NCBI GenBank assembly: GCA_019423755.1
Contig: JAHZAU010000002.1
Location: 1-64,000 of the forward strand
DNA: 64,000 nucleotides
Direction: 5' to 3'
Source: Oscillospiraceae bacterium
GTDB lineage: Bacteria > Bacillota > Clostridia > Oscillospirales > Ruminococcaceae
Shown piece by piece: positions 47,861 to 56,729 of this stretch (position 1 is its first letter; the number at the start of each line of letters is the position of its first letter). A program made the position numbers and the translations under genes. Under the pieces are notes generated by a model. That model searched no databases, was not told where the DNA came from, and was given only the letters and a program-made list of their open reading frames with translations.

Positions 47861-49219
47861 CTAGTCGATGAGGGTATTGATCCACTTTTTGCTGCGGAAG
47901 CGCAGGAAGCTGATGCCCAGCTTGATGATCTCCTCGAAGAACACCAGCGCCACCACCTGGGGCAAAGGCAGATCAAACAGCAGCACACCGGCAAAGGCCA
48001 GCGGCACGCCGATGAACCACACGCCCACGGTATCCAGAATGGCGCAGATCTTGGTGTCGCCGCCGGAGCGCAGGATGCCGCAGAACAGCACGTAGGTGAA
48101 CATCTTGGGGGTCATGTACAGCGCGTAAACCAGCAGGGTGGCACCCAGCAGCTGGTTGGTGGCCGCGTCGAAGCCGTAGATGGCGATGATGGTCCCGCGG
48201 GACAGATACAGTCCCAGAGAAGCGATGATGTTGAGCACCAGCGTCACCTTCAGGAAGAACTTGGCGTAGTCGTAGGCCAGCTCCTGTTTGCGGCGGCCCA
48301 GCTCGTTGCCGATCATGACGGCCGAGGCGTTGCCCACGCCGAAGAACAGCGTCTGGAACAGCTCGTTGATGGTGGAAGCCACCTGCACTACCGCGATGGC
48401 CGAAGCGCCCAGCAGGCCGTAAGCCATGTAGTAAACGGTGTTGCCCAGGCTCCAGGCGCCCTCGGAGAAGATGACCGGGGTGGCGGTGGAAAGCACCTTG
48501 GTGAACATCTTGCGGTCAAAGGAGAACAGCTCTCCCGGGCGGCCGCCCAGCGGATGGTCCTGCACCCCGTAGATAAACACAAACATGCAGATAAACTCCA
48601 CCAGACGGGCGATGAGGGTGGCGATAGCGGCACCGTTGACCCCCAGCTGCGGCATCCCCAGCTTGCCGTAGATGAGCCCGTAGTTGAGCACCAGGTTGAT
48701 GCACAGCGCCATCATGTTGATGAGGGTGGGGACCCGCAGGTTGTGGATGGCGCGGGAGTTAAAGTTCACCGCAAAGGACATAGCGGTCAGCGGATAGCTC
48801 AGGGAAACGATGCGCAGATAGCCGCTTCCCAGCTCGATCACGTTGGCGTCCCGGGTAAAGAGGAAGAGGATCTGCGGCGCCAGGGCCAGCGCCAGGGTCA
48901 TAAACAGCAGCGAGATGCCGCCGCCCAGGCACAGGTCGATGCCGAAGGTCCGGCGGATGTTGGGGATGTCCCGCACGCCCCAATACTGGGAAACATACAC
49001 CGCTGCGCCGCTGTATACGCCGAAGCACAGGGTGGAAAAGACGAAGTAAAGCCGGTTGGCGGTACCGACCGCCGCCAGCTCGTCGACGCCCAGCTTACCG
49101 ATCATAATGGTGTCGGCCATATTAAGGCCGATGCTGATCAGGTTCTGGATCACAATGGGAATGGCGATCACCAACGCCGTCTTGTAAAACTCTCTGCCAA
49201 AGTGGGTCTTGCGCTGCAT
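47861..49219 (-). CDS. MATE-family multidrug/cation exporter
   Basis: 452 residues with twelve predicted transmembrane helices in two bundles. It has typical MATE segments (NLISIGLNMADTIMIGKLG, AAVGTANRLYF and VNGAAIATLIARLVEF). Antiporter of drugs or cationic toxins driven by Na+ or H+. ATG with GGAGG upstream; separate unit, and its start lies just after the guaB terminator. Confidence 0.9.
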   Translation of the reverse strand: MQRKTHFGREFYKTALVIAIPIVIQNLISIGLNMADTIMIGKLGVDELAAVGTANRLYFVFSTLCFGVYSGAAVYVSQYWGVRDIPNIRRTFGIDLCLGGGISLLFMTLALALAPQILFLFTRDANVIELGSGYLRIVSLSYPLTAMSFAVNFNSRAIHNLRVPTLINMMALCINLVLNYGLIYGKLGMPQLGVNGAAIATLIARLVEFICMFVFIYGVQDHPLGGRPGELFSFDRKMFTKVLSTATPVIFSEGAWSLGNTVYYMAYGLLGASAIAVVQVASTINELFQTLFFGVGNASAVMIGNELGRRKQELAYDYAKFFLKVTLVLNIIASLGLYLSRGTIIAIYGFDAATNQLLGATLLVYALYMTPKMFTYVLFCGILRSGGDTKICAILDTVGVWFIGVPLAFAGVLLFDLPLPQVVALVFFEEIIKLGISFLRFRSKKWINTLID

Positions 49220-49252
49220 GGGAGGTCTCCTTTCCTTTTTTCAAAAATCCTC

Positions 49253-49295
49253 GAGAAGAAAACCCCGGTACAGCTTTTCGTTCTGTACCGGGGCT
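49253..49295 (-). terminator. Terminator of guaB
   Basis: CCCCGGTACAG / CTGTACCGGGG 11-bp stem followed on the minus strand by TTTTCTT. Confidence 0.85.
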
Positions 49296-49318
49296 CCAAA
49301 TATTCTTTGGACAAAAAA

Positions 49319-50827
49319 CTAGATGATCTGGCGGTTGCTGTCCTTGAGAACAACGTCATGGGAGCCGCCTTCCACGATGGAAACGGAGGAAACCAGGGTG
49401 ATCTTGGCTTTTTCCTGCAGTTCCGGAATGGTCAGCGCGCCGCAGTTGCACATGGTGGAGCGGACTTTGCTCAGGGAGAGGCCCACGTTGTCCTTCAAGC
49501 TACCGGCGTAAGGAACATAGGAGTCCACGCCTTCCTCGAAGGAAAGCTTCTTGTCGCCGCCCAGGTCGTAACGCTGCCAGTTGCGGGCGCGGGCGGAACC
49601 TTCGCCCCAGTATTCCTTCATGTAGTTGCCGTTGATGTTGACCTTGTTGGTGGGGCTTTCATCGAAGCGGGCGAAGTAACGGCCCAGCATGATGAAGTCG
49701 GAGCCCATAGCCAGAGCCAGGGTCATATGGTAGTCCTGAACGATACCACCGTCGGAGCAGATCGGTACATAGATGCCGGTCTCTTTGTAGTACTCGTCGC
49801 GAGCTTTGGCTACCTCGATAACAGCGGTAGCCTGGCCGCGGCCGATGCCCTTCTGCTCACGGGTGATGCAGATGGAACCGCCGCCGATGCCGATCTTGAC
49901 GAAGTCTGCGCCCGCTTTGGCCAGGAAGAGGAAGCCTTCGCGGTCAACAACGTTGCCAGCGCCGACCTTGACGCTGTCGCCGTATTTGGCGCGGATGAAG
50001 TCGATGGTGCGGCTCTGCCACTCGGAGAAACCTTCGGAAGAGTCGATGCACAGAACGTCTGCGCCGGCCTCTACCAGGGCGGGAACGCGCTGCTCGTAGT
50101 CGCGGGTGTTGATACCAGCGCCGACAACATAGCGTTTGTTGGCGTCCAGCAGCTCGTTGCTGTTTTCTTTATGAGAGGAGTAGTCCTTGCGGAAAACAAA
50201 GTATTTCAGGTGCTGGTCCTTGTCCACCAGGGGCAGGGAGTTGAGCTTGTGTTCCCAGATGATGTCGTTGGCTACCTTCAGGGAGGTGTCCGCATCGGCG
50301 ACCACCAGGTCCTCGAAGCGGGTCATGAACTCGGAAACCTTGGTGTCGTTGGTCATGCGGCTGACGCGGTAGTCACGGCTGGTGACGATACCCAGCAGCT
50401 TGCCGTTGGGGGTGCCGTCCTCGGTGACCGCTACGGTGGAGTGGCCGGTCTTTTCCTTGAGAGCCAGGATGTCGGCCAGGGTGTTGTCCGGTCTTACGTT
50501 GGAGTCGCTGGTGACAAAGCCGGCTTTGTAGCTTTTTACGCGGGCTACCATCGCAGCTTCGTCTTCGATGGTCTGGGAGCCGTAGATGAAGGAAATGCCG
50601 CCTTCTTTTGCCAGAGCGATCGCCATCTTATCGTCGGAAACCGACTGCATGATGGCGGATACCAGCGGGATGTTCATGGTCAGGGGGCACTCCTCCTGGC
50701 CCTTTCTGTATTTGACCAGAGGGGTCTTGAGGCTTACATTTGCAGGGATGCATTCAGAAGAGGAATAACCAGGTACCAGCAGGTACTCACCAAAGGTGTG
50801 AGAGGGTTCATCATAGAAAAATGCCAT
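49319..50827 (-). CDS. guaB: Inosine-5'-monophosphate dehydrogenase (atypical active loop)
   Basis: 502 residues. TIM barrel with an inserted pair of CBS domains (near 105-215: DNTLADILALKEK and VSEFMTRFEDLVV). NAD site GAGIN and IDSSEGFSEW, catalytic loop KIGIGGGSIC320ITREQKGIGRGQ, and a flap with WQRYDLGG holding the Arg-Tyr pair. It converts IMP to XMP for GTP synthesis. The loop differs from the usual GPGSICTTR and looks like a divergent IMPDH clade. I chose ATG 50827 (MAFFYDEPSHTF; GGAG 10 nt upstream) over ATG 50836, which sits too close to the ribosome site. Confidence 0.9.
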   Translation of the reverse strand: MAFFYDEPSHTFGEYLLVPGYSSSECIPANVSLKTPLVKYRKGQEECPLTMNIPLVSAIMQSVSDDKMAIALAKEGGISFIYGSQTIEDEAAMVARVKSYKAGFVTSDSNVRPDNTLADILALKEKTGHSTVAVTEDGTPNGKLLGIVTSRDYRVSRMTNDTKVSEFMTRFEDLVVADADTSLKVANDIIWEHKLNSLPLVDKDQHLKYFVFRKDYSSHKENSNELLDANKRYVVGAGINTRDYEQRVPALVEAGADVLCIDSSEGFSEWQSRTIDFIRAKYGDSVKVGAGNVVDREGFLFLAKAGADFVKIGIGGGSICITREQKGIGRGQATAVIEVAKARDEYYKETGIYVPICSDGGIVQDYHMTLALAMGSDFIMLGRYFARFDESPTNKVNINGNYMKEYWGEGSARARNWQRYDLGGDKKLSFEEGVDSYVPYAGSLKDNVGLSLSKVRSTMCNCGALTIPELQEKAKITLVSSVSIVEGGSHDVVLKDSNRQII

Positions 50828-50931
50828 GCGAATCATACTCCTTTACTTTTTTTCCCGGACGGTTTGACCGGCCTTCCTTCCCCTATTTTACATGGTTCTC
50901 TCCAGCCGGTCTACTCTTTATTTTTCTAACC

Positions 50932-50960
50932 ATGATACTATAACCGATGCACAAATACAA
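50932..50960 (-). promoter_or_regulatory. guaB promoter
   Basis: TTGTAT (50960-50955), 17-bp spacer, TATCAT (50937-50932). No purine riboswitch consensus was found in the leader of about 100 nt. Confidence 0.6.
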
Positions 50961-51050
50961 GGGATTTCCGAAAAAATGCGAGAAACCGGCACTGTGAACA
51001 GAAAAGCCCGATTTTTCTCCCAAGGATTTCACAAGGTGCCCTTTTCCCTG

Positions 51051-51935
51051 CTAAAACACCTGCTTGGCATCCACCGGCAGCGCCAGCAGATGCTCCAGAT
51101 AGTCCCAGCTGGCCCTCGCTTCCTCCTGCCGGTAGGGGTAGCCAAGCCCCTCCCCCACCCGGCGGGCGGTGCGGTCAAACACCCGGCAGATTACCCGGGC
51201 GCTGCAGCACATCTCCTCCCAGCCGGGGCCGCAGTAAGTAGCCAGCAGGTCCTGCCAATCCTCGGGGCGGGCCCAGCGTTCCAGCCCTTTGCCCGCCTTG
51301 CCGATGCTGTGGGAAAACCCGCACCGTACCCCGCTTTCCCAGCCCAGCATGGTCACCAGCTGGGGCCGCAGCTGGCAGCCGAGTACCTCCTGGGAGTAAG
51401 TCACCTCCCGGCGCCACAACCCTTTGCCCAGGTTGTTGAGGCACCACCAAAACTCATTGCAGCAGGCGGCGTACTGCTGGGGGCTAGGGCGGCGCACCCA
51501 GTGGCAGCAATCGGACGGCTCCGGCAGCGGGGGCAGCACCCCGTCCCGGTCCCAAAGCACCCGGCTCAGCCGCTCCTCCTGCAGCTCCTGCAGGGTGCGC
51601 TTTAACGTCTGGACGTGCAGGTCCAGGCGGTTGCCGTCGGCCAGCTGCATCAGCCACCCGAAGTTGTTTTCCAGGTCCACCTCCTGCCCCAGGCTGGCGT
51701 CCAGCTCCTCCGGGCGCTGGCAGTAGAGCACCGGCCCAAACTGCCGCTCGGCCCACTGCGGGTCCCGCCGGAAGCTGCCGGTCTCCTCCACCACATACAC
51801 TACGTCGTAATCCTGCAGCAGGTCGGGCCGGGCCTGGGGATCGGTACGGGAGCCGCCCAGCCACACCGCCTGCACCCGTTCATCCTCCTGGGCCACCTGC
51901 AAGATCTGCCGCATCATCTCGGTTTTGTCCCGCAT
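51051..51935 (-). CDS. Aminoglycoside 6-adenylyltransferase family protein
   Basis: 294 residues. Nucleotidyltransferase motif GGSRTDP (residues 27-33) with metal Asp residues D42 and D44 (QDYDVVYVV), then the AadE-type helical C-terminal half (NEFWWCLNNLGKGLWR). It resembles the ANT(6)/streptomycin adenylyltransferase family, which AMP-modifies aminoglycosides. No mobile element or other resistance gene is nearby, and GC content matches the surroundings, so it may be an old chromosomal family member with unknown activity. ATG with AGGAGG upstream. Confidence 0.8.
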   Translation of the reverse strand: MRDKTEMMRQILQVAQEDERVQAVWLGGSRTDPQARPDLLQDYDVVYVVEETGSFRRDPQWAERQFGPVLYCQRPEELDASLGQEVDLENNFGWLMQLADGNRLDLHVQTLKRTLQELQEERLSRVLWDRDGVLPPLPEPSDCCHWVRRPSPQQYAACCNEFWWCLNNLGKGLWRREVTYSQEVLGCQLRPQLVTMLGWESGVRCGFSHSIGKAGKGLERWARPEDWQDLLATYCGPGWEEMCCSARVICRVFDRTARRVGEGLGYPYRQEEARASWDYLEHLLALPVDAKQVF

Positions 51936-51952
51936 AAATTCCTCCTTTCTGC

Positions 51953-51998
51953 AAAAAGACCGCTTACCCGGCGCGCGGCGGCGTCTGGGAAAGCGGTC
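51953..51998 (-). terminator. Terminator of the 62-residue small ORF
   Basis: GACCGCTTTCCC / GGGTAAGCGGTC stem around a GC-rich interior, followed on the minus strand by T5. Confidence 0.8.
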
Positions 51999-52021
51999 CT
52001 ATTTGGGTTCTTTTGTACCGG

Positions 52022-52210
52022 TCAACGGCTGCTGACGGTTTCGGTCTCGCCATAGAAGATAAAGTCATCCACATCGCCCTCCGATTCCATCCATTCCCGG
52101 TACCAGCTGCGGCGCCGGAGCGTTTCTTCGGGACCGGACGGCGGGCGGACGGCTCGGGGCTCTCTGGCGCCGCCGGCCGGACTCGGGACCGCTGTCTGTG
52201 TTCTGCGCAT
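52022..52210 (-). CDS. Small charged hypothetical protein
   Basis: 62 residues, starting MRRTQTAVPSPAGG and rich in Arg, Glu and Ser/Thr, with no membrane segment. ATG 52210 has GGAGG 8 nt upstream, and a terminator follows the stop, which together argue for a real gene despite its size. It is bounded by the substrate-binding protein upstream and the nucleotidyltransferase downstream. Function unknown. Confidence 0.55.
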   Translation of the reverse strand: MRRTQTAVPSPAGGAREPRAVRPPSGPEETLRRRSWYREWMESEGDVDDFIFYGETETVSSR

Positions 52211-52293
52211 GGCCTGCACCTCCCCTAAAAAATGATACCCTACTAGGATATGCATTTTCCCGGGGGTTGATGCAGCCGCTGTCAATTTTTATC

Positions 52294-53268
52294 CTACTTG
52301 CCGGCGCTGCCGGAGAAGGCCTCGGGGTACAGCGCCTGGGCCACCGCCTGGACCTCCTGCACCATGCCGCTGCCCTGCCGCTGGATGCGCGCCAGGTCCA
52401 CCGCATAGAGCTTGTCGTTCTTTACCGCCGGGCTGTCGGCGTAGGTCTTGCTTTGGGTGATCTGCTCCGGCGCAATGGATTTATCGTAAAGGATCACGTC
52501 CGGGGAAAGGGCGGTATCCTCCGGCACCGACCAGCCTTCCCCGTCCCGGCCCAGGTTTTCTAACCCCAGATCCTCCAGCAGCATCCCTTCCCAGGTGTCG
52601 CCGGTGGCGATGGTGCGGTCCGGCCAGGCCAGCAGCACCGCGGTCTGCTGCTGCGCCACCACGTTCTGATAAACGGCCACCTGTTCCATGATCTTTTCCA
52701 GGTCGCTTTGCAGCTGTTCGCTCAGCTCCCGGCCTTTGTTGGTCTCCTGGCCGTAGAGCAGCTCCGCCGTATGCTGGATGCGGCTTTCCGCTGCGTCCCG
52801 ATCGCTGGGCGGCGCCTCGGTCAGCACCTGGACACCGGCCTCCTCCAGCTGGCTTTTCTGGTCCTCACGCAGAGGCGACGAGGTCAACAGATATTCCGTC
52901 TGGGCCGCGATCACCGCTTCCACATCCAGCTTCTCCGGGGTACCCATCGCCGGGGCATGGACATCCAACACCGCCCCGCACAGGTCTCCCACCCCGCAGA
53001 GCACACCTTCTCCGTCCAGGTCCAGCACCAGCTCGGCATAATCGGGGGTCAGCACCACGATGTGCTGGGGCTTCTTCTCCACCGTAACGGTGTCCTCCCC
53101 AAAGTCCACCTGCGCCGGGAAACCCGGGTCGCTGGGCGGCGGGGCCGGCTGGGTCTCTTCCTCCGTTTGGGGCTGCGGCTCGCTGGTCCCGGGGAGCTGA
53201 CAGCCGCTGAGCATCCCCAGCGCCAGCACCGCCCCGGCCAAAGCCGCCAGGATCTGTTTTTTCATCAT
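52294..53268 (-). CDS. Orphan ABC substrate-binding lipoprotein (BtuF/FecB-like)
   Basis: 324 residues. Lipoprotein signal with lipobox LSGCQ, then a Pro/Glu-rich linker and a fold like periplasmic helix-backbone binding proteins for cobalamin, heme or siderophores (KPQHIVVLTPDYAELVLDL; GTPEKLDVEAVIAAQTEYLLTSSP). The permease and ATPase of such an importer are not in the window, so it is an orphan here. Promoter TTGACA-18-TACAAT. ATG with AAGGAGA upstream (two in-frame ATGs; the first used). Confidence 0.8.
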   Translation of the reverse strand: MMKKQILAALAGAVLALGMLSGCQLPGTSEPQPQTEEETQPAPPPSDPGFPAQVDFGEDTVTVEKKPQHIVVLTPDYAELVLDLDGEGVLCGVGDLCGAVLDVHAPAMGTPEKLDVEAVIAAQTEYLLTSSPLREDQKSQLEEAGVQVLTEAPPSDRDAAESRIQHTAELLYGQETNKGRELSEQLQSDLEKIMEQVAVYQNVVAQQQTAVLLAWPDRTIATGDTWEGMLLEDLGLENLGRDGEGWSVPEDTALSPDVILYDKSIAPEQITQSKTYADSPAVKNDKLYAVDLARIQRQGSGMVQEVQAVAQALYPEAFSGSAGK

Positions 53269-53302
53269 GGTATCTCCTTTCCCCCACGGGGGCTTTTTTC
53301 TT

Positions 53303-53380
53303 ATTGTACCCTGTTTTCCCGGGCCGTGTCAACGCAAAGAAAGGCAGGCCCTCCTGCTCTGCAACGCAGAAGGGCCTGCC
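53303..53380 (-). promoter_or_regulatory. S9 peptidase terminator followed by the binding-protein promoter
   Basis: GGCAGGCCC...GGGCCTGCC hairpin (53380-53343) then TTTCTTT; immediately after, TTGACA (53332-53327), 18-bp spacer, TACAAT (53308-53303). Confidence 0.75.
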
Positions 53381-53408
53381 GAAATAGGGGGAAACGAGAA
53401 GTGGAAAT

Positions 53409-55205
53409 CTACAGTTTCATATTTTCCCGCAGGAAGGCCGCTACCTTGGGGTAGCAGTCCAGCTGGTTTTCCAGCTTGATGATGCCGTGGCCCTCATCCT
53501 CATAGCGGATGTAGGTCACCGGGACGCCTTTGGCCTTCAGATGGCCGACCACCTGCTCGGCTTCGCTTACCGGAACGCGGGGGTCGTTGGCGCCGTGGAT
53601 GACCATCAGCGGGCCGGTGATGTCGTCCACCTTGGCGATGGGCGATACCCGGCGCAGGGTCTCGCGGTCGTGGGCCAGGGTGCCGTATTCCGACTCCCGG
53701 TGGGCCCGGCGGTACTCGGCGGTGTTTTCCAGGAAGCTTTCCAGGTTGAACATACCTACAGTATCCACCGCGCAGCACCACAGATGCGGGTAACGGGCCG
53801 CGCAGGACAGGGTCATGAAGCCGCCGTAGCTCATGCCGGATACCGCCATGCGGTCCTTATCGGCCACGCCGGTCTCCACCAGATGAGCCACCAGGGAATC
53901 AATATCCCGCACGCTGTCCAGACGTTTTTCCACGTCGTCCAGGTGGGTGTAGGTCTTGCCGTAACCGGTGCTTCCGCGGACGTTGGGCGCCACCACTGCG
54001 ATGCCCTGGCCTAGCAGGTACTGGATGAGGGCGGTGTATACCGGGGTCTCCTGACCCTCGGGGCCGCCGTGGATCTCCACCAGCACGGGCAGGTTTTTGG
54101 GCTCCTTGCCGTTGGGCACATAGAGCCAGTAAGGTACGGTCAGGCCGTCAAAGGAGGTGTAGTGGCACAGCTGCGGCTCCACCAGCTCGTCGGGGCTGAT
54201 GCCGCACAGGGAGCTGTCGGTAACCTTCTGTACCGAGTCGGCGTCCAGATCCAGCACCCACAGGTCCTGGGGACGCTTGCCGCTCATGAGCGAGAAGAGC
54301 AGCCGGTGCCCGCTGGGGGACCAGTTCATAGGCTCATACCAGCAGTAAACGCCCTTCGGCGGCTGGGGCGCATTGACCATCCGTCCGGTGGTCAGGTCCA
54401 GGATGCGCAGCTCGGAATAACCGTCGGCGTTGACGATCATAGCCAGATACCGGTCGTCGGCAGACAGAGCCAGGGTTTCCACATCCCAGTTGGTCTCGTA
54501 GACCTTGGTGAGGGTGGCGGCGGCCACGTCATAGTAACCCACCCAGGAAAATTCGCTTTCCCGGTCGGTGAGGACAAAGAAGCCGGTGCTGTCGTGCTTC
54601 CAGGCGGGGCCGGTGTATTTGGCGGTGACGGCGTCGTCGGGGATCTTTACCGCCCGGCCGCTCTGGACATCCACCATCCACATGGCGTTGTCCGACTCGC
54701 CCTTGAGCTTGTTGTACAGCAGGTACTGTCCGTTGGGGGAAAGCTCTGCCGGCAGGTTGTAGTTGTCGTGGTTTTCCAGGACCATCCGTTTTTCACCGGT
54801 GGCCAGATCCAGCGCCATGACGTCGAAGCTGGCGCGGCAGCGGGCGTTGCTGGTGTAGACCAGGGTGCAGCCGTCTGCGGTCATGCCGCCCAGGTAGTGG
54901 CGGGTCTGGGGGTCCTGGGTCAGGTCTACCGGCTGGCTGTCCTGGGGACGCAGGCAGAAGATCTGCTCGTTTTCGTTGCCGCCCTGGTCCATGCAGAAGA
55001 GCACGGCCTTCTGGGCCGGGGTGGTCTTCAGCGCCCAAAGGCGCTCGTTGGAGAAGCTGCGGCGGGTCATCTCGCCGGTGGTCAGGTTTTTCTGCCACAC
55101 TTGGGGGGCGCCGGAGCGGGTGGAGATGAAGGCGATGGTCTCATCATCCAGCCAGGCGCCGCAGCGGCAGCTTTCCACGCTGAGATATTGTTTGAGTTCA
55201 CTCAT
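53409..55205 (-). CDS. S9-family serine peptidase (prolyl oligopeptidase / acylaminoacyl peptidase type)
   Basis: 598 residues. N-terminal WD40-like beta-propeller repeats (residues about 1-340) and a C-terminal alpha/beta-hydrolase domain with GMSYGGFM (catalytic Ser), HGANDPRVP (Asp) and DEGHGI (His). The propeller admits only short peptides. It follows the M14 peptidase gene by 24 bp and is likely in the same peptide-use unit. ATG at 55205 with GGAGG upstream. Confidence 0.92.
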   Translation of the reverse strand: MSELKQYLSVESCRCGAWLDDETIAFISTRSGAPQVWQKNLTTGEMTRRSFSNERLWALKTTPAQKAVLFCMDQGGNENEQIFCLRPQDSQPVDLTQDPQTRHYLGGMTADGCTLVYTSNARCRASFDVMALDLATGEKRMVLENHDNYNLPAELSPNGQYLLYNKLKGESDNAMWMVDVQSGRAVKIPDDAVTAKYTGPAWKHDSTGFFVLTDRESEFSWVGYYDVAAATLTKVYETNWDVETLALSADDRYLAMIVNADGYSELRILDLTTGRMVNAPQPPKGVYCWYEPMNWSPSGHRLLFSLMSGKRPQDLWVLDLDADSVQKVTDSSLCGISPDELVEPQLCHYTSFDGLTVPYWLYVPNGKEPKNLPVLVEIHGGPEGQETPVYTALIQYLLGQGIAVVAPNVRGSTGYGKTYTHLDDVEKRLDSVRDIDSLVAHLVETGVADKDRMAVSGMSYGGFMTLSCAARYPHLWCCAVDTVGMFNLESFLENTAEYRRAHRESEYGTLAHDRETLRRVSPIAKVDDITGPLMVIHGANDPRVPVSEAEQVVGHLKAKGVPVTYIRYEDEGHGIIKLENQLDCYPKVAAFLRENMKL

Positions 55206-55229
55206 GGATGATGCCTCCCTGCTTACCGG

Positions 55230-56618
55230 TTAATAATGCTCCCGGACGTAGTCGGCCACAAGCAGGCCGCATTCCAGCTGGATGGAAACCAGCTTGCGGA
55301 TAGGAACGACTTCGTAGTCGATCTCTTTTTCCAGCTGGTCAGCCAGCTCTTTGTGAGCCTTGACGGCGATGTCGAAGGCCTTCTGCAGGGCAGCGCGTTT
55401 TTCGGGGTTCTCCTCGCCGGAAGCGTCCATCTTTTCCAGCTCGCTTTCGTTGGCGCGGACCAGCATACCGTAGGACAGCAGCTTATAGAAGCGGGAAACC
55501 AGCAGGTTGTCGAATTTTTCGGCAACGGTGGCCATCTTCTGGAAGTCGGGGTTTTCCTCTACCATCTTGCGGGTAGCGTCGTTGGAGCCCTCTTTGGTGA
55601 AGGCCTGCAGTGCCAGCAGGAAGGGGTTCTCGGCGTCCATGTACTGGCTGGAAAGAGCCATGGTCTCGCGGACAAAGGCGCTGGCTGCATCGTCCCAGTC
55701 CATCTTCTGGATGGCAGCATCCTTGCGGACCATATCGGATTCGGACAGGTCGCCGATGCGTTTGTCATAGAAGTAGGGCAGCTCGGTGAGGAAGGTGAAG
55801 GAATCGTAGTGCTCTGCTGCGTAGTCGCCGCTGCAGGTACCCACGTTCATGTTCTCTTCCGGATGCTCGATGCCGTATTTCTCCTGATAATCGTAGTCCT
55901 GCTTGATGCCCAGCATCTCGTAAACAGCCGGTGCCCAGGATACGCAGTAAGGTGCTTCCGGCTCGCCCAGGTTCAGCGGGATCTCCTGACGCTCTGCTGC
56001 ATGGCGCATAGCGGGGTAGATCTCGGGGGTCTGTTTGGTCAGGTACCAATACACACCGCCGAAGCCTGCGTTATGCAGGGAGTAGATGAATTTCGGTTTG
56101 ATCTCATCAATGAGCTTCTGCATTGCCACCGTCTCGGGGATGGAGTTGTGGAAGTGCAGGTTCTTGTAGTCGATGGGGAAGGTCCAGTCAACCTGCTTGT
56201 GGCCGGCGGGACGGAAGAAGTTGCGGGAGTAATTGTAGAGGGTGTAGGGGCCTTTGAGCCATTTTTCGTTGAGCTTCAGACCGTCGGCATCCCAAGCTTT
56301 GACCACATACCAGGTGTAGTCCAGCTGCTCGCGCAATTCTTTGTTTTCTGCCAGCTGCCAGGTGAAGTACTCCATGAGCATGGTGCCGATGGGCTCGTTG
56401 GGATGGGGGCAGCCGAACATCAGGGCGTTGTGTTTGCCGGAACCGATCTTCAGGCAGTAGAGGGGGCGGTTTTCGCGGGTCTTGCCCATTTCAAAGATAG
56501 AAACGCACTCGGGATGCTCCTTGGCCAGGCGCTGGGAGCTTTCGTCCATCTCCTCCAGGGTCAAAAATTCCTTGTAATCGGGGATCTGGTCCAGCAGGTT
56601 CTGATAGATCTGATTCAT
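55230..56618 (-). CDS. M14-family zinc carboxypeptidase
   Basis: 462 residues. Zinc ligands in GCPHPNEPIG (HxxE) and SLHNAGFG (third His), with a late TELPYFYD segment supplying the catalytic Glu typical of M14. No signal peptide, so a cytosolic peptidase trimming residues from imported peptides. ATG with GGAG upstream. It follows the oppA terminator and precedes the S9 peptidase gene. Confidence 0.9.
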   Translation of the reverse strand: MNQIYQNLLDQIPDYKEFLTLEEMDESSQRLAKEHPECVSIFEMGKTRENRPLYCLKIGSGKHNALMFGCPHPNEPIGTMLMEYFTWQLAENKELREQLDYTWYVVKAWDADGLKLNEKWLKGPYTLYNYSRNFFRPAGHKQVDWTFPIDYKNLHFHNSIPETVAMQKLIDEIKPKFIYSLHNAGFGGVYWYLTKQTPEIYPAMRHAAERQEIPLNLGEPEAPYCVSWAPAVYEMLGIKQDYDYQEKYGIEHPEENMNVGTCSGDYAAEHYDSFTFLTELPYFYDKRIGDLSESDMVRKDAAIQKMDWDDAASAFVRETMALSSQYMDAENPFLLALQAFTKEGSNDATRKMVEENPDFQKMATVAEKFDNLLVSRFYKLLSYGMLVRANESELEKMDASGEENPEKRAALQKAFDIAVKAHKELADQLEKEIDYEVVPIRKLVSIQLECGLLVADYVREHY

Positions 56619-56661
56619 AGAAAAGGGCTCCTTTCTTCTTTCTTAATCTGTTCTCATTCAC

Positions 56662-56694
56662 AAAAAGGGGCAGGGCTGATCCCTGCCCCTCTTT
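56662..56694 (-). terminator. Terminator after oppA
   Basis: AGGGGCAGGG / CCCTGCCCCT stem followed by T5 on the minus strand. The peptidase genes would need read-through or a promoter in the short gap (56619-56661, not identified). Confidence 0.8.
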
Positions 56695-56729
56695 GCGAGA
56701 GTTATGTTTTTGTGTTCGCTTTTGCGGGA

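Noticed and set aside
51051..51935. Mobile resistance island
   Set aside because: Single AadE-like gene with local composition and no transposase or integron features.
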